Below are positions 37,975 through 45,152 of a DNA stretch of 64,000 bases, piece by piece. Every line of letters starts with the position of its first letter. The stretch's first letter is position 1. The stretch covers positions 4,051,501 to 4,115,500 of the forward strand of contig NZ_CP060296.1 of assembly GCF_014303735.1 (NCBI RefSeq). The letters run 5' to 3'. This DNA comes from Variovorax sp. PAMC28562 (GTDB lineage Bacteria > Pseudomonadota > Gammaproteobacteria > Burkholderiales > Burkholderiaceae_C). The position numbers and the translations under genes were made by a program. The notes under the pieces are model-generated. The model searched no databases, was not told the DNA's origin, and saw nothing but the letters and a program-made list of their open reading frames with translations.

Positions 37975-39175
37975 TTCCGCGCCGTGCCATCCTTATCAGC
38001 GCCAGACATCCCAGTGCGACCAACAGCAAACCGTAGCCCACCGAAGCGGCCTGCAGTCCGATCACGCCGGCCAGCAGGCCGGCCGCGATGGCGGGCAGGC
38101 TGAACGCCAGATAGCTCAACACGAAAAACGTCGACATGAGTCCCGCGCGTTCGTGCGCCTTGGCCAACGGCACCAGAGTGCGCATCGTCGCGTTGAAGCC
38201 CGATCCGAACCCCACGCCGGCGATGACCGATCCAGCGAAGAACGCGATGGTCGAGTGCACCTGCACGCCTGTCAGCGTCACGCCCACGCCGATGACCAGC
38301 GCGACCGCCCCGCCCGCCAGCACAGTTCGCGCCGGGCGCGTGCGCACGGCCAGCACCGCGATCGCGCCGCTCAGCACCAGCGTCGCGACCACCGCGCCGC
38401 CGAGTAGCGGCGAGTGGAGCCCCGTGACGATGCGGGCCAGTGACGGACCCAGCGAGGCCTGGAAACCGCCGAGCGCCCAAAGCGCTGTGTTCACGGGCAG
38501 CACCTGCCACAGCGCCGGCCACGCGCGCGCCGGCACTACAAGGTGCGGCTTCATCGAGGCCAGCGCGCCGGGTTGCCGGGCCACCGTTTCGGGCAGCCAG
38601 AACGACGCCAGCGCCTGCACCGCCACGAGAACCAGCAGGATGTCGAACACCAGGCGCGTGGGGGAAGGCGCAAACTCGGCCAACGCACCCGCACCCAGCG
38701 CGCCGAGGCCCATGCCGAACAGCGGCGCCACGCTGTTCAGCAACGATCCACGCTCGCGGTGGATGTCCAGCATGCCGGCGCTCAACGCGCTGGTGGCAAT
38801 GCCCGTGGCCAAGCCCTGTATTGCGCGCGCCGCCAGCAGCCACCCCACCGACTCGGCATGCCGGAAGACGAGCAGGGACACGAACTCCAGCACCAGCGCG
38901 CCAATGATGACTTCACGCCGCCCCCGGTGGTCGGACATCGAACCGAAGAACAGCAGCCCGCCCAGCAGCGCGAACGCGTAGATCGAGAACACAAGGGTCA
39001 GCGTCAACGCGCTGAAGCCCCAGGCCTCGCGGTACAGCGCATAGAGGGGCGATGGCACGGTAGACGCTGCCAGGTACGTGACGAAGATCGAAGCGATCAG
39101 CCACAGCGCGCCCGTGCGGCTCAGACGGCCTGCGCCGCTGGCTGCGGTGACGAAAGGGACAGCGGCTCGAGACAT
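37964..39175 (-). CDS. MFS transporter, probable drug or metabolite exporter
   Basis: 403 residues, 12 predicted membrane segments. The MFS loop motif appears as GSMSDHRGRREVIIG (about 78-92). The start ATG 39175 follows AGGAG by five bases. It is divergent from a TetR gene with two operator-like palindromes between them, the usual layout of a repressor-controlled efflux pair. The IS21 scrap touches its 3' end, and the last codons (RMARRGSAV) may have been altered by that insertion. Substrate unknown. Confidence 0.85.
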   Translation of the reverse strand: MSRAAVPFVTAASGAGRLSRTGALWLIASIFVTYLAASTVPSPLYALYREAWGFSALTLTLVFSIYAFALLGGLLFFGSMSDHRGRREVIIGALVLEFVSLLVFRHAESVGWLLAARAIQGLATGIATSALSAGMLDIHRERGSLLNSVAPLFGMGLGALGAGALAEFAPSPTRLVFDILLVLVAVQALASFWLPETVARQPGALASMKPHLVVPARAWPALWQVLPVNTALWALGGFQASLGPSLARIVTGLHSPLLGGAVVATLVLSGAIAVLAVRTRPARTVLAGGAVALVIGVGVTLTGVQVHSTIAFFAGSVIAGVGFGSGFNATMRTLVPLAKAHERAGLMSTFFVLSYLAFSLPAIAAGLLAGVIGLQAASVGYGLLLVALGCLALIRMARRGSAV

Positions 39176-39193
39176 GGCAGCTCCTGTACTTGT

Positions 39194-39214
39194 TAACGCA
39201 AAGGTTTTGCGTTA
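39194..39214. promoter_or_regulatory. TetR-type operator copy 1
   Basis: The palindrome TAACGCAAAGGTTTTGCGTTA, short of perfect by one base in the centre, lies 19 bases before the MFS start. It is the reverse complement of copy 2. Such paired palindromes in a divergent regulator-pump gap are typical TetR binding sites. Confidence 0.75.
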
Positions 39215-39239
39215 GAGCATTGTGCTCGCACGGCAGGCC

Positions 39240-39260
39240 TAACGCAAAACCTTTGCGTTA
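39240..39260. promoter_or_regulatory. TetR-type operator copy 2
   Basis: AACGCAAAACCTTTGCGTT with flanking T and A lies nine bases before the TetR start. Centre-to-centre spacing to copy 1 is 46 bases. Its position over the likely TetR leader suggests autorepression. Confidence 0.75.
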
Positions 39261-39269
39261 GCATGGGGG

Positions 39270-39878
39270 ATGGCGATAACGAACACCACGACCCCGCGCC
39301 CTGGCGGCCGCAGCGCCCGCGTTCAAGCAGCAGTGCACCAGGCAGCGAGCGACTTGATGGCCTTGGGCGGCCGGGCGGGGCTCACGGTGCCCCTGATCGC
39401 CGCGCGCGCCGGCGTCACGCCGTCGACGATCTACCGACGCTGGGGAGAGTTGTCCGACCTTCTGGCCGATGTCGCCGTGCAGCGCATGCGCCCCGACAGC
39501 GAACCGGCCGACACCGGCAGCGTCGCGGGTGATCTGATTGCGTGGGCAGAGCAATACAGGGACGAGATGTCGTCGGAGGTCGGGGTCGGCATGATGCTGG
39601 ACGTGCTGTCATCGCGCAACGGTGTTTCGGTTGAAGGCCGATTGCCGGTCCCTTGCCAGTGCGCCGCATTCACCGCATCGCAAATTCGGACCATCGTCGA
39701 GCGCGGCGTCGAGCGTGGCGAACCCGTACCCGTAGTCGACACCGTGATGGACACCGTGGTCGCGCCCATCATCTATCGCTCGCTGTTCGGATCGGCGCCG
39801 ATCACATCGGCGCAAACTCAGACGTTGGTTGGGGCATGCATGAAAACAGCACGGCTGTCGGCGCCGGTTGAACTTTGA
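39270..39878 (+). CDS. TetR/AcrR-family repressor, 3' end set by an IS
   Basis: 202 residues. The N-terminal helix-turn-helix is AALGGRAGLTVPLIAARAGV-like followed by TPSTIYRRWGELSDLLADV (about 51-69). A ligand-binding helical domain runs to about 195. The stop TGA is the first three bases of the IS3 inverted repeat (TGACCCA), so the native C-terminus has been cut or replaced. The loss is probably small because the length is near normal. It is divergent from the MFS gene with two operators between. Confidence 0.82.
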   Translation: MAITNTTTPRPGGRSARVQAAVHQAASDLMALGGRAGLTVPLIAARAGVTPSTIYRRWGELSDLLADVAVQRMRPDSEPADTGSVAGDLIAWAEQYRDEMSSEVGVGMMLDVLSSRNGVSVEGRLPVPCQCAAFTASQIRTIVERGVERGEPVPVVDTVMDTVVAPIIYRSLFGSAPITSAQTQTLVGACMKTARLSAPVEL

Positions 39879-40428
39879 CCCACCGGGGGTGCAGCGGATT
39901 TCTTGGACTATCTGAAAGTAGTTCATGTATTCATACGACGATCGCGTACGGGCCGTCGAGCTCTACGTCACGCTGGGGCAGCGCACCGGCGCGACGATCG
40001 GCACGCGACCGGACGCTGAGCTCGTGAACACGATGGTGGACGCAGCCATCGAGACGATCCCCGCCGACAGCGAAGGCCCTGTCGTGCACTCCGGTCGCGG
40101 AGCCCACTACCGCTGGCCTGGATGGCAGTCGCGCATCGCGGATGCCAAGCTGATTCGGTCGATGTCACGCAAGGGCTGCTCGCCTGACAACGCAGCCTGC
40201 AAAGGCTTCTTCGGTCAATTGAAAACGGAGATGTTCTATCGTCGCGACTGGCGGGCAACAAGCATTGACCAGTTCACCCAAGCTCTGGACTCATACATTC
40301 GCTGGTACAACGAGAAGCAGATCAAGATCTCCCTCGGCGGTCTCAGTCCAGTTGAATACCGCACAAGCCTGCTGATCGCGACGCAACCCGATCCAAGAAA
40401 TCCGCCGCATCCCCAACAGGCTGGGTCA
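39876..40428 (+). mobile_element. Decayed IS3-family element with both terminal repeats
   Basis: The left end TGACCCA...GCGGATTTCTTGGA (39876-39907) is matched by the inverted right end, TCCAAGAAATCCGCCGC...TGGGTCA (40392-40428), with five extra bases inside the right copy. Only about 550 of the usual 1,250 or more bases remain because of an internal deletion. No target duplication is obvious at the edges. Confidence 0.8.
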
Positions 40429-40476
40429 GCATCACCTGACAACTCTTCGGTCGGGCGTCCGCTTGTCCGCCGCTGA
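39925..40476 (+). pseudogene. IS3 transposase OrfA-OrfB deletion fusion, catalytically dead
   Basis: The frame starts as OrfA (MYSYDDRVRAVELYVTLGQR, 1-20) and jumps at about residue 26 into the OrfB core (GTRPDAELVNTMVDAAIE onward). The second catalytic Asp of the DDE triad, expected in HSDRGAHY, is Gly (VVHSGRGAHY). The Glu expected in NAACEGFFG is Lys (NAACKGFFGQLKTE). The C-terminal part (YIRWYNEKQIKISLGGLSP) is intact and runs past the IS end. It cannot transpose itself. Confidence 0.85.
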
Positions 40477-40529
40477 TCAGGCCCCAGACCGTTCGAGTGC
40501 GCTAACGCCCAAAATAGCCGGCCGTCTGC

Positions 40530-40796
40530 TCAGTGAGTGCGAAGTTTTTCTTGCAGCCAGACCTTGATCAGCGACTGGTAGGGCACATCGCGGGCGTTCG
40601 CCGCGACCTTGATCGAGTCCAGCAGGTGCTGGGGCAAGCGCAGCGAAATTGTCTTGGTCGTTGGTTTCAAGTTGGGCAGCGTCACCTTCTTGGCTTTCGA
40701 CCAGTCAAGATAGTCCGCGGAATCGTGCTTTTCCCAGTACGCACGCTCCTGCGCCTCAGTAGCAAACTTCGGGATCGCTTTAATCTGCTTGGTCAT
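40530..40796 (-). CDS. brnA: BrnA-type antitoxin (ribbon-helix-helix)
   Basis: 88 residues. It has an N-terminal toxin-binding part (IPKFATEAQERAYWEKHDSA, about 8-27) and a C-terminal CopG-like DNA-binding part (TKTISLRLPQHLLDSIKVAA, about 47-66, then YQSLIKVWLQEKL). It overlaps brnT by 17 bases. The family neutralises BrnT and represses the operon. It lies between IS and integrase remnants, so it probably came with the lost element. Confidence 0.85.
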   Translation of the reverse strand: MTKQIKAIPKFATEAQERAYWEKHDSADYLDWSKAKKVTLPNLKPTTKTISLRLPQHLLDSIKVAANARDVPYQSLIKVWLQEKLRTH

Positions 40797-41079
40797 AGAT
40801 GGCTCGCTCCTTTCGGTGCATGTCCCTGGCTGAAATCACGCGAATCAACAAGTTGGCCTGGCGCAAAGTGAACGTGATGTGCAATGTGCGTCCTTCACCG
40901 GTTCTGGCCAAGGCGTGGAGGCGGAGTTCCTGACGGCTGTGAGCCCCATCTTCCAAGAGCAGCAGGGGCGCATTGAAGAACACTTGCTCCGATTCAGCCG
41001 TGGAAACACCATGCTTTTCATTCTTGCGGGCATTGCCTTCGTCCCAGTCGAACCCCGTCACACGGCTCAGGTCTACCAT
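40780..41079 (-). CDS. brnT: BrnT-type ribonuclease toxin
   Basis: 99 residues. Family marks are TGFDWDEGNARKNEKHGVS (about 8-26), EQVFFNAPLLLLEDGAHSRQ, GRTLHITFTLR and the C-terminal RVISARDMHRKERAIYDQ. Toxin first and antitoxin second is the normal order. A strong promoter sits so close that the message may start at or beside the ATG. No Shine-Dalgarno is visible. Confidence 0.85.
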   Translation of the reverse strand: MVDLSRVTGFDWDEGNARKNEKHGVSTAESEQVFFNAPLLLLEDGAHSRQELRLHALARTGEGRTLHITFTLRQANLLIRVISARDMHRKERAIYDQAD

Positions 41080-41086
41080 GGTTTGT

Positions 41087-41115
41087 ATATTACCATCATG
41101 TACATTCCTGTCGAA
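41087..41115 (-). promoter_or_regulatory. Sigma-70-like promoter of brnT-brnA
   Basis: On the minus strand TTCGAC is followed by exactly 17 bases and TAATAT, a near-consensus promoter. The -10 ends eight bases before the brnT ATG, so initiation would give a leaderless or near-leaderless toxin message. The promoter lies inside the tail of the integrase remnant. Confidence 0.65.
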
Positions 41116-41279
41116 TGGCGTGTGCGAAGACAGTGAAGTTCATGGCCATGGTCTCGGGCAGCGAGATGTTCTGACGCCCGGCCTCTGTCGCGAAGCAGGC
41201 TCTCAGCGAATGCGCGCTGAAATCTCCCTCAACTCCGGCAAGTGCGCATCTAGCCTTCACGATGTCCCGCACCGTCGCG
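41096..41279 (-). pseudogene. C-terminal remnant of a tyrosine recombinase (integrase)
   Basis: On the minus strand the frame reads DATVRDIVKARCALAGVEGD, then FSAHSLRACFATEAGRQN and ISLPETMAMN before losing similarity and stopping. The HSLR text is the conserved His-x-Leu-Arg of tyrosine recombinases; LVKARCALAGVEG and TEAGRQG-type phrases are typical of Burkholderiales integrases. The catalytic Tyr region is gone. It may be the integrase that used the tRNA-Leu site. Confidence 0.72.
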
Positions 41280-41285
41280 TCCCGG

Positions 41286-41460
41286 TCAAGTTATTTCGGA
41301 CACACCGGTAGGTCCATTGATTACCGATTTCTGCTCGAAGGCATTGGGTGGCAAGTTGCCCAGTGTGGAGTGCAGCCGCACACCGTTGTAGAAGCTGACG
41401 ATGTAGTCGGCAATGTCGCTCATGGCTTCGGCATGATTGGCGTAATCTCGCCCCGGATTC
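41286..41460 (-). pseudogene. C-terminal remnant of an IS3-family (OrfB) transposase
   Basis: The minus frame reads RDYANHAEAMSDIADYIVSF, then YNGVRLHSTLGNLPPNAFEQ and ends VSEIT plus stop. This is the standard OrfB tail (FYNxxRLHSxLGNLxPxxFE). The DDE core is missing. The text is unrelated in detail to the IS3 remnant at 39.9 kb, so it is a separate insertion. It abuts the hemerythrin stop. Confidence 0.82.
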
Positions 41461-41484
41461 AGGCACGGCCGCTACGCCCTCCAC

Positions 41485-42069
41485 TCACACCTCCGCTCCC
41501 AGGCCGATCGGCGCCGGCACCATGTTGACGATGCGAGTGAAGAGCGCCTGGTACGGCGCGTCGGGCGTGCAACCGGTGAGCGGATCGCGATTGGCGCTGA
41601 AGGCCGCGTCGAGCTCGCGCCAGTCTTCCGGCGTGAGCACCCTTTCGGCCAGCGGCAGGATCTCGCGCTCTTCGAGAGCCATGTGTTCCAGATAGAAATC
41701 GGTATACCGCTCCAGCGCGGACTCGAAGTCCATCCGGTGCGACTCGCCCATCATCTCGAAGCCGAGCAATGCATGCTCCACGTTGCGGATCTTTCTTTCG
41801 CCACGCGCGTGGTCGTCGTCGAGCCGGTCCAGCAGTTCGCGCGATATCGGGGTCCTGGCGCGCAATCTGGGAAACAGCAACTCCGTCTCCTTGCGGTGAT
41901 GGCGCTGTTCCGGAAACTCGTCGACGTAGAACAGCATCGCGCGCAGCACCGCAAAGTCGGGCAGCGTGCCCTTGCGGCGGTGCTGCGCCAGCAGCATGAC
42001 CGCGGAGCGCAACATGGCAGCAAGTGCTGCGTGTTCCTGGCGAATGATTCGGGCGGCGAGATGTGGCAT
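41485..42069 (-). CDS. Hemerythrin-domain protein
   Basis: 194 residues from ATG 42069 (GAAAGAAG upstream). The four-helix hemerythrin ligand pattern is visible: RQEHAALAAML (about 10), FPEQRHHRKETELLFPRL (about 52-69), DDDHARGERKIRN (about 84) and YLEHMALEEREILPLAERV (about 126-144). Di-iron hemerythrins bind O2 or NO. A C-terminal extension of 45 residues follows. An FNR-like dyad lies upstream with good spacing, fitting an oxygen or NO role. Cytochrome c and lipid genes lie next upstream. Confidence 0.83.
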   Translation of the reverse strand: MPHLAARIIRQEHAALAAMLRSAVMLLAQHRRKGTLPDFAVLRAMLFYVDEFPEQRHHRKETELLFPRLRARTPISRELLDRLDDDHARGERKIRNVEHALLGFEMMGESHRMDFESALERYTDFYLEHMALEEREILPLAERVLTPEDWRELDAAFSANRDPLTGCTPDAPYQALFTRIVNMVPAPIGLGAEV

Positions 42070-42121
42070 GCGCTTCTTTCGTTGCAAGCCGAAAGGATCA
42101 CTCGTTCAGCGGACGAGCCGT

Positions 42122-42135
42122 TTGTCGCAGATCAA
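42122..42135. promoter_or_regulatory. FNR-like dyad upstream of hemerythrin
   Basis: On the minus strand it reads TTGAT-CTGC-GACAA. Twenty-two bases further is GATCCT (42094-42099), a possible -10. The second half-site departs from the consensus, so this is the weakest of the set. Confidence 0.45.
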
Positions 42136-42164
42136 ATGTTCTGCCTGTCGGTGAGCGACAAACC

Positions 42165-42527
42165 TCAATGCGAACTGCTGGCGGTCGATGACTCTGGCGG
42201 TCGGCTGCCGACCGCGTTCGACGCCGGATAGTTGTAATACAGATCATTTAAATAGCGCGTCACTTCGATGATGTCGTCGTCGCGCCAGCCGAGCGATGCG
42301 ACGTCCTGCCAACGTCGCACCTGTTCTCGCAGTGAGCCCCAATCGGTCGCCAGCTTCTTGTCGCGCCAATGCACTTGAGTGCTGTGACACGCGATGCAAT
42401 TGGTCGAATAAAGCAACTCGCCGCGTGGCTGACTCGCTGCAACCTCGTACAAGGACAGCACGCCGACAACCAGGAATCCGGCGAAGCGCAGTCGCCTTGC
42501 AACGACTTTTAAAAAAACGTTTTTCAT
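42165..42527 (-). CDS. Mono-haem cytochrome c, membrane-anchored or exported
   Basis: 120 residues from ATG 42527. The start region is basic and then hydrophobic (RRLRFAGFLVVGVLSLYEVA), a signal peptide or anchor. The haem site is CIACH (about 44-48). There is no clear Met ligand after it in the usual position, so the sixth ligand is uncertain. The frame is open 26 codons upstream into the FAD gene. It lies 59 bases after the FAD oxidoreductase on the same strand and could accept its electrons; that is inference from order. Confidence 0.8.
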   Translation of the reverse strand: MKNVFLKVVARRLRFAGFLVVGVLSLYEVAASQPRGELLYSTNCIACHSTQVHWRDKKLATDWGSLREQVRRWQDVASLGWRDDDIIEVTRYLNDLYYNYPASNAVGSRPPESSTASSSH

Positions 42528-42586
42528 TCGAATAGCCTCGTGCAAATGGCAATAAGGGACATTGCGGTAGATCAACTCGTTGAACG

Positions 42587-43948
42587 TCAACGACCCATCA
42601 CGCATTTGTCGTACAGATGCGGCGCCAGACGCTTTGGGTCATATCTCTGCTTTAGCGCCTCGTACCGCGGCATGCCGTAGGTGTGCCCGAATTCGTCACG
42701 GGTGAAGTAGCAGTCGGAGTACAAAGACTTGATGCCGCCGAGCCGCAGCACTTCCTGCTCGATCAGGCGGTTGAAATACCCGGGCTCGTGCACCTGGCGT
42801 GTTTTCACCACATCCCAAAACCCAAAGTTGACATACAGCTGCCCGGCCCGCAGCGGATACAACGAGAAGTTTGCGCTGGGGTCGGGCGCATGCACCGGAC
42901 AAATCCATACGGGATGAATACCGATCTCGCGCTGCAGGAAGTCCAGAAACTCACCCGCCGATGCAATGGGGATATCGACATCCTGAATCACGGACTCGGC
43001 GAACATGCCACTCAAACGCGCGAGGCGCTGGGTCAATCCCACCCGTGCACCCATCCGCATCAGGCGCGCGTAGGTCTTTGAATTCAGGTGCGACCGGCCG
43101 AACAGGCGGCGCACTACCGGGTTCTGCGCGCCAAAGTTCTTGGAGCACCAGAACCAGTCGGTGTCCCAGCGCCAGAGATAGTCCTTAACACTCAGATGAT
43201 CCACCGGCTTTGCGAGCAGGGACCGGTAATAGATCTTCTCGAAGTCATAACGGCTGAGTGGTCCTCCGACCTCTTCGAATCGTGCGATGTTCAGCACGAA
43301 TGTCGCAGGACTGAACACCACGCCATCGACGAAATCCGCGTCTCCCTCGCACGCCTCGGAGAGCGCGACGAAAAAGTCAGCCGCGGATTCAAACGGAATG
43401 TGCTCCACCCTCACGCACGGTTTGACCGGCAGGATTCGAAGCACGAGGCGCAGTGCGTAGCCCAGCGATCCATAGGAGTTCGGAAAGCCGAAGAACAGAT
43501 CCTGGTGCGCATTGGTGGGCGTGCACGTCACGATCTCGCCACCCGGCAACAACACGTCGAACTCGACCAGCGTGTGATGAACCAGCCCCTGCCTGAACGA
43601 TGTCGCCTCGATGCCAACGCCCGCTACCGCACCGCCTGCCGTGATCGTCTTGAGCTGCGGCACCACGGCAGGCATGGCGCCATAGGGCAATGTGCCTGCG
43701 ACGATGTCTTCGTAGGTCGCCAGGCCTTCGACCTGCACTGTGCCTGCCATCCGGTCGACGCCCAGGACATGATTGAAGCCACTGAGGTCCAAGCGATGTT
43801 TGGTGCCTTCCCGGCGAGCCCGGAAAAGATTGGAGGTCTGCTTGCTCAGACCGATGCGAGCGCCTTCCGGCACGGGATCGCTATGCAATGTCCTGAGCAG
43901 CCGTTGCCGACGTTCGCCATAGCTCGCCGCTTCAGCGCTCATACACAT
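42587..43948 (-). CDS. FAD-binding (VAO/PCMH-type) oxidoreductase paired with a Cfa-type methyltransferase
   Basis: 453 residues. A PCMH-like FAD domain covers about 30-210: LDLSGFNHVLGVDRMAGTVQ, YEDIVAGTLPYGAMPAVVPQ, ITAGGAVAGVGIEATSFRQG (about 103-122) and FGFPNSYGSLGYALRLVLRI. The C-terminal half resembles DHCR24-like and TmsA-like proteins (WFWCSKNFGAQNP, LYVNFGFWDVV). In actinobacteria TmsA reduces a 10-methylene fatty acid made by TmsB. Here the gene overlaps the methyltransferase by 17 bases, so the same lipid pathway is likely. A following cytochrome c suggests that electrons might flow outward instead. Confidence 0.82.
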   Translation of the reverse strand: MCMSAEAASYGERRQRLLRTLHSDPVPEGARIGLSKQTSNLFRARREGTKHRLDLSGFNHVLGVDRMAGTVQVEGLATYEDIVAGTLPYGAMPAVVPQLKTITAGGAVAGVGIEATSFRQGLVHHTLVEFDVLLPGGEIVTCTPTNAHQDLFFGFPNSYGSLGYALRLVLRILPVKPCVRVEHIPFESAADFFVALSEACEGDADFVDGVVFSPATFVLNIARFEEVGGPLSRYDFEKIYYRSLLAKPVDHLSVKDYLWRWDTDWFWCSKNFGAQNPVVRRLFGRSHLNSKTYARLMRMGARVGLTQRLARLSGMFAESVIQDVDIPIASAGEFLDFLQREIGIHPVWICPVHAPDPSANFSLYPLRAGQLYVNFGFWDVVKTRQVHEPGYFNRLIEQEVLRLGGIKSLYSDCYFTRDEFGHTYGMPRYEALKQRYDPKRLAPHLYDKCVMGR

Positions 43949-45152
43949 GCTCCCGTCCCATCGGGTAGCTGTCGGCTGTCACGTTGCCCTTGCTGAAGAC
44001 AATCTGAAAGAGGTGGGTGTATCCGCCGGGCGAGCGAAACATCTCCGCGCAGCCAGTGAGATAAGTGCGCCAGACACGTCGGAATCGTTCATCGAACCGC
44101 GCCGGGTCGAGCTCATGGACAGCGGGCCAGCGCTGCTCGAAACGTTCGGCCCAGGCATCGAGCGTGGGGGCGTAGTGACGCCGCAGATTCTCTATGTCGA
44201 GCACCTCGAGTCCGTTGCGCTCCATCTCGACGATCACGTCCGCAAGACTTGGAATCCAGCCACCCGGAAAGACATGCTTGCGAATGAACAGCTCGGTTTC
44301 GTAGTGCCCCACATGCCCGATGAAGTGAAGGATGCCGATCCCGCCGGGCTTCAGAAAGGCGGCATGCGCGCGAATGACCTCGGGCAACTGGTCGCGCCCG
44401 GCGTGCTCGAGCGTGCCGATGGAAACCACCTTGTCGTACTGCTGGTCGACCTCCCGAAAGTCCGCTTCGCGCACGCTCAGCGCGTCGGCCAGGCCGCGCC
44501 GGGTGATCTCGTCGCGCAGCCACACCACTTGCTCGGTGGTCGTGTTCACGCCCACGCCCGATGCACCGGTCGTTTCGTGAGCGCGAAACATGAAGCCGCC
44601 GAATCCGCAGCCGATGTCGACGAAGCTGTCGTCGCGCTGCAGACGGATCTTTCGGCAGACATGATCGATCTTGTTGCGTTGTGCCTGCTCCAGCGTCTCA
44701 GTACCTGCGGGCCAGTAGCCGAATGTGTACATCAGCAACGGCTCATCCAGCCAGAGCCGGTAGAAGTCGGTCCCGAGTCCGTAGTGCGCACGTGCGTTGC
44801 ACTTCGCTTTGGCCGGGTCGCGGTTCGAATGACGCAATTCGAGCAGTTCGTTCTCCATACCGTTGACCGCACCCGACTTCCGGTCGAAGCCGGATGCCAT
44901 ACCGGCTGCCAACGCCGCACCGAAATCACCCTCCACGTCGACCGCTTGGTCAAAGTACGCCTCCATCAGCCCCATATGGCCACGGGTGGCTGTCGAGAAG
45001 AGGGCGGCGTCGGTATGGAAGACGACAGTGAACGCAGGGTTCGCGCCACCGACATGGAAGGCGATGCCGTCTGGCAGCCGCACGGCAAAAGACGTCGCCG
45101 CACGCTCACCGAGGCCATCGAGCATGTCGCGCAGAGTTGAGGGCAGCTTCAT
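43932..45152 (-). CDS. Cyclopropane-fatty-acid-synthase family SAM methyltransferase (TmsB/UfaM-like)
   Basis: 406 residues. It acts on unsaturated acyl chains of membrane lipids. Visible are HYGLGTDFYRLWLDEPLLMY (about 124-143), AQRNKIDHVCRKI, the SAM site FVDIGCGFGGFMFRAHE (about 178-194), SIGTLEHAG (about 248) and LHFIGHVGHYETELFIRKH. The usual YSCAYF-type Cys of CFA synthases, a bicarbonate ligand in E. coli Cfa, is Phe (MYTFGYW), while the Glu, His and Tyr of the site remain. An N-terminal SCP2-like part precedes it. The start overlaps the upstream gene as ATGA. Confidence 0.87.
   Translation of the reverse strand: MKLPSTLRDMLDGLGERAATSFAVRLPDGIAFHVGGANPAFTVVFHTDAALFSTATRGHMGLMEAYFDQAVDVEGDFGAALAAGMASGFDRKSGAVNGMENELLELRHSNRDPAKAKCNARAHYGLGTDFYRLWLDEPLLMYTFGYWPAGTETLEQAQRNKIDHVCRKIRLQRDDSFVDIGCGFGGFMFRAHETTGASGVGVNTTTEQVVWLRDEITRRGLADALSVREADFREVDQQYDKVVSIGTLEHAGRDQLPEVIRAHAAFLKPGGIGILHFIGHVGHYETELFIRKHVFPGGWIPSLADVIVEMERNGLEVLDIENLRRHYAPTLDAWAERFEQRWPAVHELDPARFDERFRRVWRTYLTGCAEMFRSPGGYTHLFQIVFSKGNVTADSYPMGREHVYER

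Noticed and set aside
37833-38843. 336-codon minus frame
   Set aside because: A shifted reading of the MFS transporter gene; only the frame 39175-37964 gives membrane helices.
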